A model generated the notes under the pieces. The model saw only the letters and a program-made list of their open reading frames with translations, had not been told where the DNA came from and did not search any database. Shown here in pieces: positions 17,171 to 25,547 of a DNA stretch of 64,000 bases. The DNA lies in NCBI RefSeq assembly GCF_000373105.1, contig NZ_KB890443.1:1-64000 (forward strand). Direction: 5' to 3'. How positions within the stretch are numbered: position 1 is the first letter of the stretch; each line of letters begins with the position of its first letter. This DNA is from Neolewinella persica DSM 23188. GTDB taxonomy: Bacteria > Bacteroidota > Bacteroidia > Chitinophagales > Saprospiraceae. The position numbers and the translations under genes were made by a program.

Positions 17171-20149
17171 ATGTCCAGATTTCTCCTTACGCTATCACTG
17201 CTAATACCTCTTGCGCTCTCTGCACAAGCGCCGCTCCAGTCCTTTTACCTTGATTTTGGACCGAATGACGGCAGCAATGGCAACATCACTGCCAGCCCCG
17301 ATGCAAACGGGAACCACTGGAACAACCCGACCAATTCCTCGACAGTCGCACCGGCGGTAATGCTGGCCAATCAGGACGGATTCATAACGCCCTCGACGGT
17401 ATCCGTAAGCAGCATGCTCTCCACTAATGGTATTAATCACGGCGGATTATTGGACCCCACAGCCGAGCAGTTGGGAGAGTTCGCCATCGCCACGGCCACG
17501 CAGGATTACTTCTTCACCAATAATACCGGCGAGCTGACCTTCAGCGATTTGAACCCAGGCAGAGGTTACAAATTCACCATTTTTGCGAGTAGGGATAATA
17601 CGCAGGTTCGGGAATCCGGCTACCGGTTTAACGGCGCGAATGAGGTAATTGGAAGCTTACAGTCATCCGGGCCGGACCTGGGCGTTGGCGGCTATAATGG
17701 CAATAATTCAACAACCTATACCTCCGAGGCGGTCTTCCCCACCGAAGAGGGGGACGTCGTTCTAACCCTAAGCCGAAACGCCGGCTCCTTTGCCTATATC
17801 AACGCGATGAAAATCGAGGAATTCGACGGCCTTGGCCAGGTAGACGTAACGGCGATCAACGTAACGGGAGATGACATTACCGAACAGGGGGGGACCCGAC
17901 AAATGATGGCCGAAGTAGTGCCAGCGGAGGCAACTTTTCAGGGCGTCAGTTGGTCGGTTGATGATCCGACCGCCGCTGAGATCACCGTCGATGGAGAGTT
18001 GATTCCGCTGAAAAACGGCACCGTTACGGTAACTGCTACTACCCTCCAGCCGAACGCTAATGTAAGCGGAAGCAAAGTCGTGATCATCTCTGGCCAGACG
18101 ATCAACCACTTCTTTATTGACTTCGGCGAAACTGACGCGACCACCACCAGCCCCGACAGCAACGGTAACAGTTGGAATAATGCCACCGATCCAGCGGAAG
18201 CGGCTAACCCCGTCACATTGGTCACCGCTAACAACATCGGTACCGGTTACGAAATGCTTGTTACTAAAGCGGTCACCAATGGTGGCTTACCCGACGCAGC
18301 TTTGCCCAGTCCTGACGCCGCAGTACTCGGCGAGTTTGCGATTGCTACCGCCACCAGCGATTATTTCCAAACCAGCAACTCTGGCCAGCTTACCTTCCGT
18401 AACCTCAATACGAGCTCCGGCTACCAGTTCCGCGCATTCAGCAGCGGTACGCATACCGGCCGCCGAAATACAACTTACGAAGTCGTCGGGTTCAATGCGG
18501 ACAGCGGCGAGGTACAGACCTCCGGTTCCGACCTTGGAGGAGCCGGACGAAATAGTAACGCCAGTGAAGTATTCCGGTCGGAGGTCATTTTCCCGGCCGA
18601 CGACGGGACGATCACGCTGACTTTCCGTGTCTCCCTCGGCCAGTTCGGCTACCTCAACGCTTTACGGTTGACGGAGCTAGAGGGCGTAGAGTTATGCCCC
18701 GAGCTCAACCCCAATGGAATTGCCGTGATGGGCTCCTCCGTAGCCCGGGGCGAGGGTGCACCTAACGATATGGGCTACGCCTTTCAGTTCGGCCAGCTCC
18801 TGGCTGCGCGTGCTGCTGCTGATCAGGGCCGCGACTGGAGCCTGACCAATATTTCCGTCGGTGGTAACAACACCGCAGCCGTCTCTAACCGCTGGGCCAG
18901 CGACCTCGCTCCGCTTTGTGACAAATACGTCCTTTATGGCCTCTCCCTGGCCAACGAGGGCATCCGCAACCGGGGGCAAGAGGCTTTTGATCAATTCCGG
19001 GATAACCTCCAAGAGTTGATTTCCCGGGCCAGAGCCAGAAACATTACGCCGGTTGTCATAGGCAACTATTCCCGCAGAGATTTTGACATCGAAGATTACC
19101 AATTCATCAAAGACATGAATCTGTTGATTCACCAGTGGGATGTCCCAAGCATTAATGTACTGGGCTCCAATGACAATGGTACCGGCAATTGGGTAACTGG
19201 CTACGAAGCTGACTTGGGCCACCCGAATATGGCGGGGCACACAGAGTTTTTCCACGCCTTCGTCCCGTCCCTGTTTGATGCCATTTCCGCAGGGAAGGTT
19301 TTACCCCAACGCGTAAGCGATACCTGGGTTACCTTCGGCAATGAAGTTGATGAAAACCCCGCCGTATTCTCCCCGGAAGAAACGGTACATCCCTTTACCC
19401 TTTCCATTGGTGTTCGGACCGTGGGAAGTGGACAAATTTTCTCCATCCCGACGCATCAGGGAGAGGGTAACCTCTCCATCAATGCCTCGGGCATGGCCGT
19501 TTATACTGCGCCTTCTGGCGCTTCGATCACTTCAGCTACCGCCGTCAATGACGGGGAGTGGCACCAGCTTACCCTCTCGCACTACTACGCCCGGGGAGGG
19601 AGTTTTCTTTACGTGGACTCCGCCCGTGTGGCTGGTGGTGTCAACGAACGCCTTGTTCCCCAAAGCTTTGCCCTCAGCGGAGCCGCAGGGCCAGCCACTG
19701 TAGATTTCAGGGATTGGTTCTTCTACCGCTCAGGAATGAACGCCGATGAAATTACCGCGCTGGTTCGTGGTGCGATGCTTAAATCAAGCCTGGAGCTGTA
19801 TGCACCGCTGGACGGTCAGGGAGTGTTGGGCGACAGCATTCTCCTTAACCTGGCCCAGAGCAACAATACCATCGTAAACAGCTTACTGAGTGGTACCAAT
19901 GAGACAAGGGTTTTACCCGCTGCGACTTTCCGCTATTTCCCCAATCCTACCGACGGGAAACTGACGATTGAATCAACCGACGGACAACCCGTGGGGCAGG
20001 TCGCCGTATTTGATGGCTTGGGTAGAAAAGTACTTTCGCTAGATTACCAGAGCAGCCTATCACTTGATGCTTTGTCGCCAGGAGCGTACTGGGTGCAGGT
20101 TGTGCGTGATGGTGGGAGGTTTGGGGCTTTTAGGGTGGTTTTGCGGTAG
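17171..20149 (+). CDS. multidomain SGNH-type esterase with Ig-like and LamG-like domains and T9SS tail
   Basis: A 992-residue secreted protein. Order: signal peptide (1-18); a sandwich domain (about 25-215); a BIG2-like domain (about 218-312); a second copy of the first domain (about 315-510); an SGNH/GDSL hydrolase domain (about 515-710) with GSS at 521-523 (Ser 523 the likely nucleophile), NISVGGNN, and DLGH at 681-684 (Asp/His of the triad); a LamG-like domain (about 745-900); and a T9SS sorting domain (FPNPTDGKLTIESTDGQ onward). It probably removes acetyl or similar esters from the glycan handled by the neighbouring genes. The GDSL block is altered to GSSVARG, so activity is likely but not certain. 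Confidence 0.8.
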   Translation: MSRFLLTLSLLIPLALSAQAPLQSFYLDFGPNDGSNGNITASPDANGNHWNNPTNSSTVAPAVMLANQDGFITPSTVSVSSMLSTNGINHGGLLDPTAEQLGEFAIATATQDYFFTNNTGELTFSDLNPGRGYKFTIFASRDNTQVRESGYRFNGANEVIGSLQSSGPDLGVGGYNGNNSTTYTSEAVFPTEEGDVVLTLSRNAGSFAYINAMKIEEFDGLGQVDVTAINVTGDDITEQGGTRQMMAEVVPAEATFQGVSWSVDDPTAAEITVDGELIPLKNGTVTVTATTLQPNANVSGSKVVIISGQTINHFFIDFGETDATTTSPDSNGNSWNNATDPAEAANPVTLVTANNIGTGYEMLVTKAVTNGGLPDAALPSPDAAVLGEFAIATATSDYFQTSNSGQLTFRNLNTSSGYQFRAFSSGTHTGRRNTTYEVVGFNADSGEVQTSGSDLGGAGRNSNASEVFRSEVIFPADDGTITLTFRVSLGQFGYLNALRLTELEGVELCPELNPNGIAVMGSSVARGEGAPNDMGYAFQFGQLLAARAAADQGRDWSLTNISVGGNNTAAVSNRWASDLAPLCDKYVLYGLSLANEGIRNRGQEAFDQFRDNLQELISRARARNITPVVIGNYSRRDFDIEDYQFIKDMNLLIHQWDVPSINVLGSNDNGTGNWVTGYEADLGHPNMAGHTEFFHAFVPSLFDAISAGKVLPQRVSDTWVTFGNEVDENPAVFSPEETVHPFTLSIGVRTVGSGQIFSIPTHQGEGNLSINASGMAVYTAPSGASITSATAVNDGEWHQLTLSHYYARGGSFLYVDSARVAGGVNERLVPQSFALSGAAGPATVDFRDWFFYRSGMNADEITALVRGAMLKSSLELYAPLDGQGVLGDSILLNLAQSNNTIVNSLLSGTNETRVLPAATFRYFPNPTDGKLTIESTDGQPVGQVAVFDGLGRKVLSLDYQSSLSLDALSPGAYWVQVVRDGGRFGAFRVVLR

Positions 20150-20152
20150 GGT

Positions 20153-20184
20153 ATCACCACCTGAGTTTCCCCTCCGGGGGTGAT
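20153..20184. terminator. weak shared hairpin between convergent genes
   Basis: ATCACC at 20153-20158 pairs with GGTGAT at 20179-20184 in the 34-base gap between the convergent esterase and nadR genes. The short stem makes this tentative. Confidence 0.35.
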
Positions 20185-21167
20185 TAGATCGCCAAACCCC
20201 AATCTTTAAGCAGTCGTTCCGCCAACCGGGTCCGCTCTGACCAATTATCTCCTTTTACCAGCAAAGTCTCCACTCCACTCTCTTGCCGTGCCTTCCAATG
20301 GGCGGCGGCCAAGTCAGCCCGCTCAGGCGGCTCAAGGCGAGTGCCGTCCTGCATATAGGGCGCGTCGGGCTGGGTAAACAGGCAGAGGTGATTTTCAGCG
20401 GCAGCCAGCCAGGCTGGCCGGAGCAGCAGTTCCCGGCCAAAGAGATAACGTGCATAGGCCAGGGTGGTGTACACATCGGTATCGATGAACAGAACGCCAT
20501 CGGCTTGGGGGATGGCTTCCTGAATGGCTTCGGCCTGGCGGTCGGCGATCCGGAGTAGGTCTTCGAAGACGACGGTGTCGGTGTGCTCCACGATTTCGCG
20601 GGCGGTTTCGGGAACGAAGACCGTACCGTAGCGCAACGCCAGGTGCGCCGCCAGTGTGGATTTCCCGGTCGACTCCGTACCGTGCAACACCACCCGCTGA
20701 ACGAAGTCAGGCCGGGCGGCAGGTACCAAAAAGCGCCGGTACAGGTACGGCTCCGCCCGAATCATGGTGGCGGAAACGGGCACGGCGGCCCGGTCTACAT
20801 CAAAGATCCGATAGCCAATCCCCCAGCTTTCAGCTACGTACTGTACGTAGGCTTCGGAACCTATGATCAACTCCGTCTCGGGTGCCAACTCCTTTAGCCG
20901 GGCCGTCCACAGCTCACTTACGTCGCGACTGGAAACCGAGGTCGCGGGCAAGTCTTCATCCGCAAAATCGAATCGTTGGATGGTGACGCGCGGGTCATCG
21001 GCGTAAGCTGCCCGTAGCCACCGTTCCCGGTCGTCGCCGGAGATGGGTTCGTTCTCTTCCACGCACAACAATATCGTAAGCTGGGTGGCCTGGCTGAGCG
21101 CGAAAGCGATCAGGGCCTGGTGGCCGGTGTGTAGGGGCATGAATTTGCCTAAGACCAGAGCTTGCAT
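20184..21167 (-). CDS. nadR: NadR-like NMN adenylyltransferase / nicotinamide riboside kinase
   Basis: A 327-residue bifunctional NAD-salvage enzyme. The N-terminal nucleotidyltransferase has HTGH at 13-16 and VSATMIR at 131-137 (the ISGTxIR-type phosphate-binding motif). The C-terminal kinase has a P-loop GTESTGKS at 163-170. It lacks the DNA-binding N-terminus of enterobacterial NadR, as is usual in Bacteroidota. The expected partners PnuC (28205-28846) and a TonB receptor (29212-31190) lie on the same strand but 7 kb upstream, separated by A/T-rich genes. A degraded copy of this gene's 5' end lies at 25328-25495. Confidence 0.88.
   Translation of the reverse strand: MQALVLGKFMPLHTGHQALIAFALSQATQLTILLCVEENEPISGDDRERWLRAAYADDPRVTIQRFDFADEDLPATSVSSRDVSELWTARLKELAPETELIIGSEAYVQYVAESWGIGYRIFDVDRAAVPVSATMIRAEPYLYRRFLVPAARPDFVQRVVLHGTESTGKSTLAAHLALRYGTVFVPETAREIVEHTDTVVFEDLLRIADRQAEAIQEAIPQADGVLFIDTDVYTTLAYARYLFGRELLLRPAWLAAAENHLCLFTQPDAPYMQDGTRLEPPERADLAAAHWKARQESGVETLLVKGDNWSERTRLAERLLKDWGLAI
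21109..21143. repeat. 35-bp perfect direct repeat, copy 1 (inside nadR 5' end)
   Basis: These 35 bases of the nadR coding start, covering the HTGH region, recur without mismatch at 25437-25471. The copies are 4328 bases apart and bracket an A/T-rich block of four genes. Confidence 0.9.
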
Positions 21168-21210
21168 AGGAGAGATTTGAATGCTAAAACGCGAATCAAA
21201 CGCTAAAAGC

Positions 21211-21834
21211 TTATTTCCTAATACTAATCAACACGACTTTACCGCCGAACTTGGGCTGTAGGTGATACTTATTACTTTGACTAATAGCCCTTAAGAATAC
21301 TTTAGTTTCTGCCATGTCAGCGTTGTCAACGTAAACAAACGTGCTTTCATGAAAATTAGGTTCAAGCATCTGAAATATCGGTAAGTACAAATCTTTCCAA
21401 CCGTCTAGCAACAGTAGGTCAATTGGCTCATGATGGTTTTTCAGTGTCTCTAAGGCATCACCAATTCTAACTTCAATGAGGTGGTTTACGCCTGCTCTTT
21501 TGAAGTTTTCAATCGCCTTATGCGCTTTCGAGGCAATTAATTCTGTGGTAATGATATTGCCACCGGTCTCAAGCACACCTTGAGCTAAGAACAGGGTAGA
21601 TATTCCGAATGAAGTACCAAATTCAATGATGTTCCGGATACCATTTTCTTTAATAAGTCGCTTCAAGCCTTCTCCTTGTTCTTTGGAAATCGACAGATAC
21701 ACGTCTTTAAAACTAGATGGTTGAATCGATTTAAAGACGCTTTGCGCGAAACTTTTCAACATTTTCAAATGATCGAACCTGGCGTCCTTATACAGATGAG
21801 TTAAGGTAACTTCGACTTGTTGTTGGGTAGACAT
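21211..21834 (-). CDS. class I SAM-dependent methyltransferase, O-methyltransferase-like
   Basis: A 207-residue soluble protein. A short helical N-terminus (1-55) precedes a Rossmann methyltransferase fold with the SAM motif IIEFGTSFGISTLFLA (about 68-83), an acidic strand end (IITTELIASKA) and LLLLDGWKDLYLPIFQML (about 135-152), as in the Methyltransf_24 / caffeoyl-CoA O-methyltransferase-like group. Codon use is more A/T-rich than that of nadR next to it. The acceptor is unknown. It lies between nadR and a hairpin that separates it from the ABM/SnoaL lipoprotein gene. Confidence 0.75.
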   Translation of the reverse strand: MSTQQQVEVTLTHLYKDARFDHLKMLKSFAQSVFKSIQPSSFKDVYLSISKEQGEGLKRLIKENGIRNIIEFGTSFGISTLFLAQGVLETGGNIITTELIASKAHKAIENFKRAGVNHLIEVRIGDALETLKNHHEPIDLLLLDGWKDLYLPIFQMLEPNFHESTFVYVDNADMAETKVFLRAISQSNKYHLQPKFGGKVVLISIRK

Positions 21835-21850
21835 ATTTTTTATATTTAAG

Positions 21851-21881
21851 AAAGGAACATCAACAATGTTGATGTTCCTTT
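21851..21881 (-). terminator. hairpin terminator upstream of the methyltransferase gene
   Basis: AAAGGAACATCAAC and GTTGATGTTCCTTT are perfect 14-bp arms with a 3-base loop, followed on the minus strand by TTTCTTAAAT. It sits 25 bases after the stop of the gene at 21907-23355. Confidence 0.65.
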
Positions 21882-21906
21882 CACATTAAGCATTGAATGA
21901 GTTATT

Positions 21907-23355
21907 CTAGAATTTTCCGTTTTCGTTTTTCCACTCCGCTTTTGGTGGAATCGGCGCAATCACATCCCAGTGCTCTACGATCTGCCCGTCTTCCAACCTG
22001 AACAAATCGTAAAAGGCGGTGAGCTCTCCTTTACCAAACTTTCCTTCGCTGAGGGTAAGCACAAAATTGCCTTGCCCCAATACCTTGTGAAGTTTGGTGT
22101 ATTCCATCACCAATCCGTTCTCAGCGAAGTACTTCATTGCTGCACCAAAGCCTTCCAGGCCATCGGCAACTGCAGGGTTGTGCTGGACATAGTTCGTCGG
22201 GTTGATGTACGTCGCTACCTTATCCATTTCATGGTTCAGCAAGACTTTCTCGATGAATTCACGGGCGATAGTTTTGTTGGCCTCCGTCTTATCCAGATCG
22301 GTAATCTCTGTAGCACCGTCAAATTGAGTCCTGCCACTTGGGTTGGGCTTTTGAACCTCTAGCAGGTTGTCCCAATGCTCCACAATCTGTCCGTCCTCGA
22401 AACGGAACACATCGAACCCGGCTTTAGGGCCAAAGAAATCGTATTCGGTGTGGGTAAACACATAGTCGCCATCCTCAAAGGCACGAACGACATTAGCCTT
22501 AAAGCCTTGTGGTGGTGCGTGCTGCATCACTTCACCAAAGCCCTGTAAACCATCTGCAACAGACAGGTTGTGCTGAACGTATTCATTTGGATTGATGTAA
22601 GAGATAGGTGTTTGATCACCGGTATTAAAGCTGTTCAGCAGTGCGACAGCTTTGTCTTTTTTCGATAATTCCATAGTAGTATTATTTAGTGAAGAAATTA
22701 TTTGGTAGCGCCCCATTTGAATGGAGGATTGATCCATCATGCCCATGAACTCTTTGGATATGGCATTATCCATAAAGGGCTTTAATGCAGCATCCGAATT
22801 TTTCTTATTATCCCAGTACACAGCTACGATTTGCTCACCACCTTCATTGACTCCAGTGATTCTTTGTAAAAACCCTTCCTGCTTTGCAGTAAATCCGATT
22901 TCTACTTTTTTATTAACCTTATTAAATACAGCCATGTCAGCACCGGACTTGGTGCCAAATGACATCACTTCAATGAAGTCGCTATTGTTCGCTTTGAACT
23001 CATCCTTCACTAGGTAACGGGACATTTTCATCGACGGCCCATCAATCATTGAAGCATAATCCGCAACTGATTCATCAGCCATGAATTTCTGCATAGAGGC
23101 TTCGGCATCTTCAAGCGTATTCCAGTAGACCAGGACAGCGTACTCTCCCTTTTCATTAACGCCACTCTGGCGTTTAATAAATCCTGGTTGCTTACTCGTG
23201 AAGTTGTTCTCAATTTCAGCATCTAGCCTGTTAAAAGTGGCGGCGCTGGTTGTCGCCTTTGATGTAAAAGTGGTTACCTCTAACACCAACTGGGTGCTGT
23301 TACAGCCGGCAAGTAATAATCCTATTACTACCAGCAACATTGATTTAAAATACAT
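21907..23355 (-). CDS. lipoprotein with two ABM-like and two SnoaL-like domains
   Basis: A 482-residue exported protein. I choose ATG 23355 because it opens directly onto a lipoprotein signal (MLLVVIGLLLAGC), 13 codons inside the longer frame. Two ferredoxin-like antibiotic-biosynthesis-monooxygenase domains follow (about 24-115 and 118-215, both with GFxxRxxGVNExGExxVxVYW), then two SnoaL-like cone domains (about 229-345 and 360-480, both with NPxxYVQHN...VADGLxGFG and FRxEDGQIVEHWD). The join at SSLNNTTMELSKK (Met 228) reads like former intergenic DNA, so it may be a fusion of two genes. Both fold families bind small hydrophobic molecules; substrate and activity are unknown. Confidence 0.78.
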   Translation of the reverse strand: MYFKSMLLVVIGLLLAGCNSTQLVLEVTTFTSKATTSAATFNRLDAEIENNFTSKQPGFIKRQSGVNEKGEYAVLVYWNTLEDAEASMQKFMADESVADYASMIDGPSMKMSRYLVKDEFKANNSDFIEVMSFGTKSGADMAVFNKVNKKVEIGFTAKQEGFLQRITGVNEGGEQIVAVYWDNKKNSDAALKPFMDNAISKEFMGMMDQSSIQMGRYQIISSLNNTTMELSKKDKAVALLNSFNTGDQTPISYINPNEYVQHNLSVADGLQGFGEVMQHAPPQGFKANVVRAFEDGDYVFTHTEYDFFGPKAGFDVFRFEDGQIVEHWDNLLEVQKPNPSGRTQFDGATEITDLDKTEANKTIAREFIEKVLLNHEMDKVATYINPTNYVQHNPAVADGLEGFGAAMKYFAENGLVMEYTKLHKVLGQGNFVLTLSEGKFGKGELTAFYDLFRLEDGQIVEHWDVIAPIPPKAEWKNENGKF

Positions 23356-23463
23356 AGTGCTTCGTTTTGATGCTTTGGTTATTTGATACTGCAAAACTAT
23401 GGCGAGCCCGCAGTGGCCTAGCTATCAAAATGACGACAAAAATGGTAAAAGTGTAACCAGTTG

Positions 23464-24342
23464 TTACGGCAGCTGTCTAAACTTGAGCGGCGTAGTATTG
23501 GTATTCTTCTTGAAAAACTTAATCATATTGGCAGGGTCTTCAAACCCCGTCTTATAGCCTACTTCACTTACTGACAGAGAGGTAGACACCAAGTAGCGCT
23601 TAATCTCTATCGTCACGAAATCATCAATAAAGGCCTTAACTGTTTTGCCCGTTAGCTTCTTCACAATATCGTTTAGCAACTTATAGGAAATGAACAACCT
23701 GGAGGCATAGTCTCTTGAACTCCTGGTGTTTACATACTCTCTTTCGAGCATGTCCTTAAACGCACTAAATATTTCCAACCAGTGTTTTTTAGCCCCACTT
23801 GTGGACTGAACTTCTTTTGTTCGTTCAGCCTTAAGCAACAGCACATGAAGTAGTGCACGTAGTATCTCCGACTTAGCAAAGCTGTTTGGGAAGACATATT
23901 CACTATAGAGTCTGTTAGCTATGCCAATAAAGCTATCCTCCCCCATCTCTTTTTGGTGAATGGTTGGCGCCTCAATATGGTAGTTGAATAACCGGTTCAG
24001 CTTAAGGTTATCCGATAAGAATCGGCGCTCAGCAATAAATAGGCTACTGAAAATCATACAGAGCCCATCAGCCTCAGACAGTTTTTGGGTAAAATGATGT
24101 ACTTGGTTTTTAGCAACGAAAAGAGCACTCCCCTCAAGTAATTCGTACGACTTAAAATCGACAAAATGGGTGTACGAATTGCTGGTTACAATCAATATGA
24201 GGTAGAACTCGATTTTGTGCGCAGCAAACGGATCATGATCCGTTATGTCGTTCAACTTTCTAAAGAGCTGTGCAAAATCTATCACCTCAACATCAAGACT
24301 GGCGTTTCGATCGAAGAATATTTTTGGTAATTCTTTGTCCAT
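23464..24342 (-). CDS. AraC family transcriptional regulator
   Basis: A 292-residue regulator. The N-terminal cupin-like ligand region (about 1-160) precedes a C-terminal AraC double helix-turn-helix (about 185-290) with YASRLFISYKLLNDIVKKLTG and the second-helix signature VSEVGYKTGFEDPANMIKFF. I prefer ATG 24342, which has AAAGGA just upstream, over a GTG at 24393. It lies between the ABM/SnoaL lipoprotein and the acetolactate-decarboxylase-like lipoprotein, both on the same strand, and is their likely local regulator. Effector unknown. Confidence 0.85.
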   Translation of the reverse strand: MDKELPKIFFDRNASLDVEVIDFAQLFRKLNDITDHDPFAAHKIEFYLILIVTSNSYTHFVDFKSYELLEGSALFVAKNQVHHFTQKLSEADGLCMIFSSLFIAERRFLSDNLKLNRLFNYHIEAPTIHQKEMGEDSFIGIANRLYSEYVFPNSFAKSEILRALLHVLLLKAERTKEVQSTSGAKKHWLEIFSAFKDMLEREYVNTRSSRDYASRLFISYKLLNDIVKKLTGKTVKAFIDDFVTIEIKRYLVSTSLSVSEVGYKTGFEDPANMIKFFKKNTNTTPLKFRQLP

Positions 24343-24498
24343 ATTTCCTTTATTAATACCAGCGACGTACCACCCAAAAACTTGCTTCAACACTAATCAT
24401 TTCCCCCTCCATACAGCAACAGACTGAGCTTGGTGTTGGGTTGAATTCAGCTACTGCAGTAAATGGATACAGGACACTCTTCTCGGGCAATCTCTCAC

Positions 24499-25248
24499 TT
24501 ACTTAGGAAGTTTCAGCGTCATTTTCCCATCCAATTCAAAGTCATCAACGTGTCCCGCTATTGTTCCGTCAGCCAACCGCATATGGATGTGCATATTCGT
24601 CGTGTGATGGGTAAAAACAGCATGGTGAGCATCTGAGTAGAATCCCAGCATTACTATTGCGGCGTTTTTTGCCGTCCCGTTTAATCCCGAGGAGATGTGC
24701 TTTTCGTGCGAATGTTCCGTATCCCCATCCTTCCAGTTGATCACGTGCCAATCAGTTTTCTTCACAACACCTTCCATTATAAATGGAAAGGGTTCGCTTA
24801 CATCAATTCCGTTTTCTAGCGCCGATTTTGCGACAAAAGCTTCAAATTCTTCTTTAGTAACGATTGTATCAGGCACCGGAAACTTACGCCATTCCGCTAC
24901 CGCGGCAGCGACAAAAAGCGCAGCTTTTTTCCCGTAACTACTGTCGAATTTCATCACCCCGTCTTCCACGTAGGAATTGACTGGGTGACCATCAAATATT
25001 TGAATCTCCCCTTTTAAATTTTCCATAGCACCAAGCGCATATAAATGCTCTACCTTCTCATATTCCGACAGGGCCACTTTAGCCGACACATCGTTTTTGT
25101 GCATTAAGTTCATCAACGCTCCTGCGTATTCTACCTTGAAGGACGGTACTTTCTCTACTGATTCTATCTCTTTTTCTACTGGGTTACCACACGATATAGT
25201 AATCATCAAAATTACTATGTATAATATTGGCTTGATCCTGGAATGCAC
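24499..25248 (-). CDS. acetolactate decarboxylase-like lipoprotein
   Basis: A 249-residue exported protein with lipid Cys 20 (MITISC). It carries the acetolactate decarboxylase layout: an N-terminal YAGALMNLMH stretch, LKGEIQIFDG (Glu 81 at the position of the family's conserved Glu), and NMHIHM...AGHVDDF with His 220, His 222 and His 233, spaced as the three zinc ligands of AlsD. AlsD converts acetolactate to acetoin. The enzyme is usually cytosolic, though an extracellular one is known; a lipid-anchored form is unusual. The C-terminus ends 16 residues after His 233, and the family's late Glu ligand is not evident, so catalytic competence is uncertain. Confidence 0.65.
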   Translation of the reverse strand: MHSRIKPILYIVILMITISCGNPVEKEIESVEKVPSFKVEYAGALMNLMHKNDVSAKVALSEYEKVEHLYALGAMENLKGEIQIFDGHPVNSYVEDGVMKFDSSYGKKAALFVAAAVAEWRKFPVPDTIVTKEEFEAFVAKSALENGIDVSEPFPFIMEGVVKKTDWHVINWKDGDTEHSHEKHISSGLNGTAKNAAIVMLGFYSDAHHAVFTHHTTNMHIHMRLADGTIAGHVDDFELDGKMTLKLPK

Positions 25249-25327
25249 GCTTTAGTGTTTTGTGATGAGCGGCGACAAGGTACGCTTCTTAGTAAATAAA
25301 GCTGTGTTTGGATTTTCCACCATTGCC

Positions 25328-25495
25328 CTACTTAAGGAAAACATACAGCTGTTGCGAATACTCGCGGCCTACTCCTGAGATCAGCTCGCTGAGCTCCGGG
25401 CAGCGTAGTATCATGAGCAGGGTGAGTTTAAAGGCAATCAGGGCCTGGTGGCCGGTGTGTAGGGGCATGAACCTGCCTGGGGTTAATGCTTGCAT
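25328..25495 (-). pseudogene. degraded 5' fragment of a nadR gene
   Basis: A 55-codon frame starting MQALTPGRFMPLHTGHQALI matches the first 20 residues of the NadR at 20184-21167 almost exactly, then drifts (ELISGVGREYSQQLY against EPISGDDRERWLRAAY, with about five residues lost) and stops. Only about 55 of 327 residues remain, and the kinase domain is absent. The 35-bp block at 25437-25471 is identical to the intact gene. It is probably a remnant left by an insertion or by recombination between nadR copies. Confidence 0.85.
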
Positions 25496-25547
25496 GGGGG
25501 ATTAAGAACTTGAGAGTGGACTATCCCAAAATTTGCTTTTTAAGCGA

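Noticed and set aside
21109..25471. Perfect direct repeats as attachment sites of an active integrative element
   Set aside because: No integrase or transposase lies between them and the repeat is coding sequence of nadR that is degraded outside the 35 bp, so a simple att-site reading is not supported; kept only as a marker of past rearrangement.
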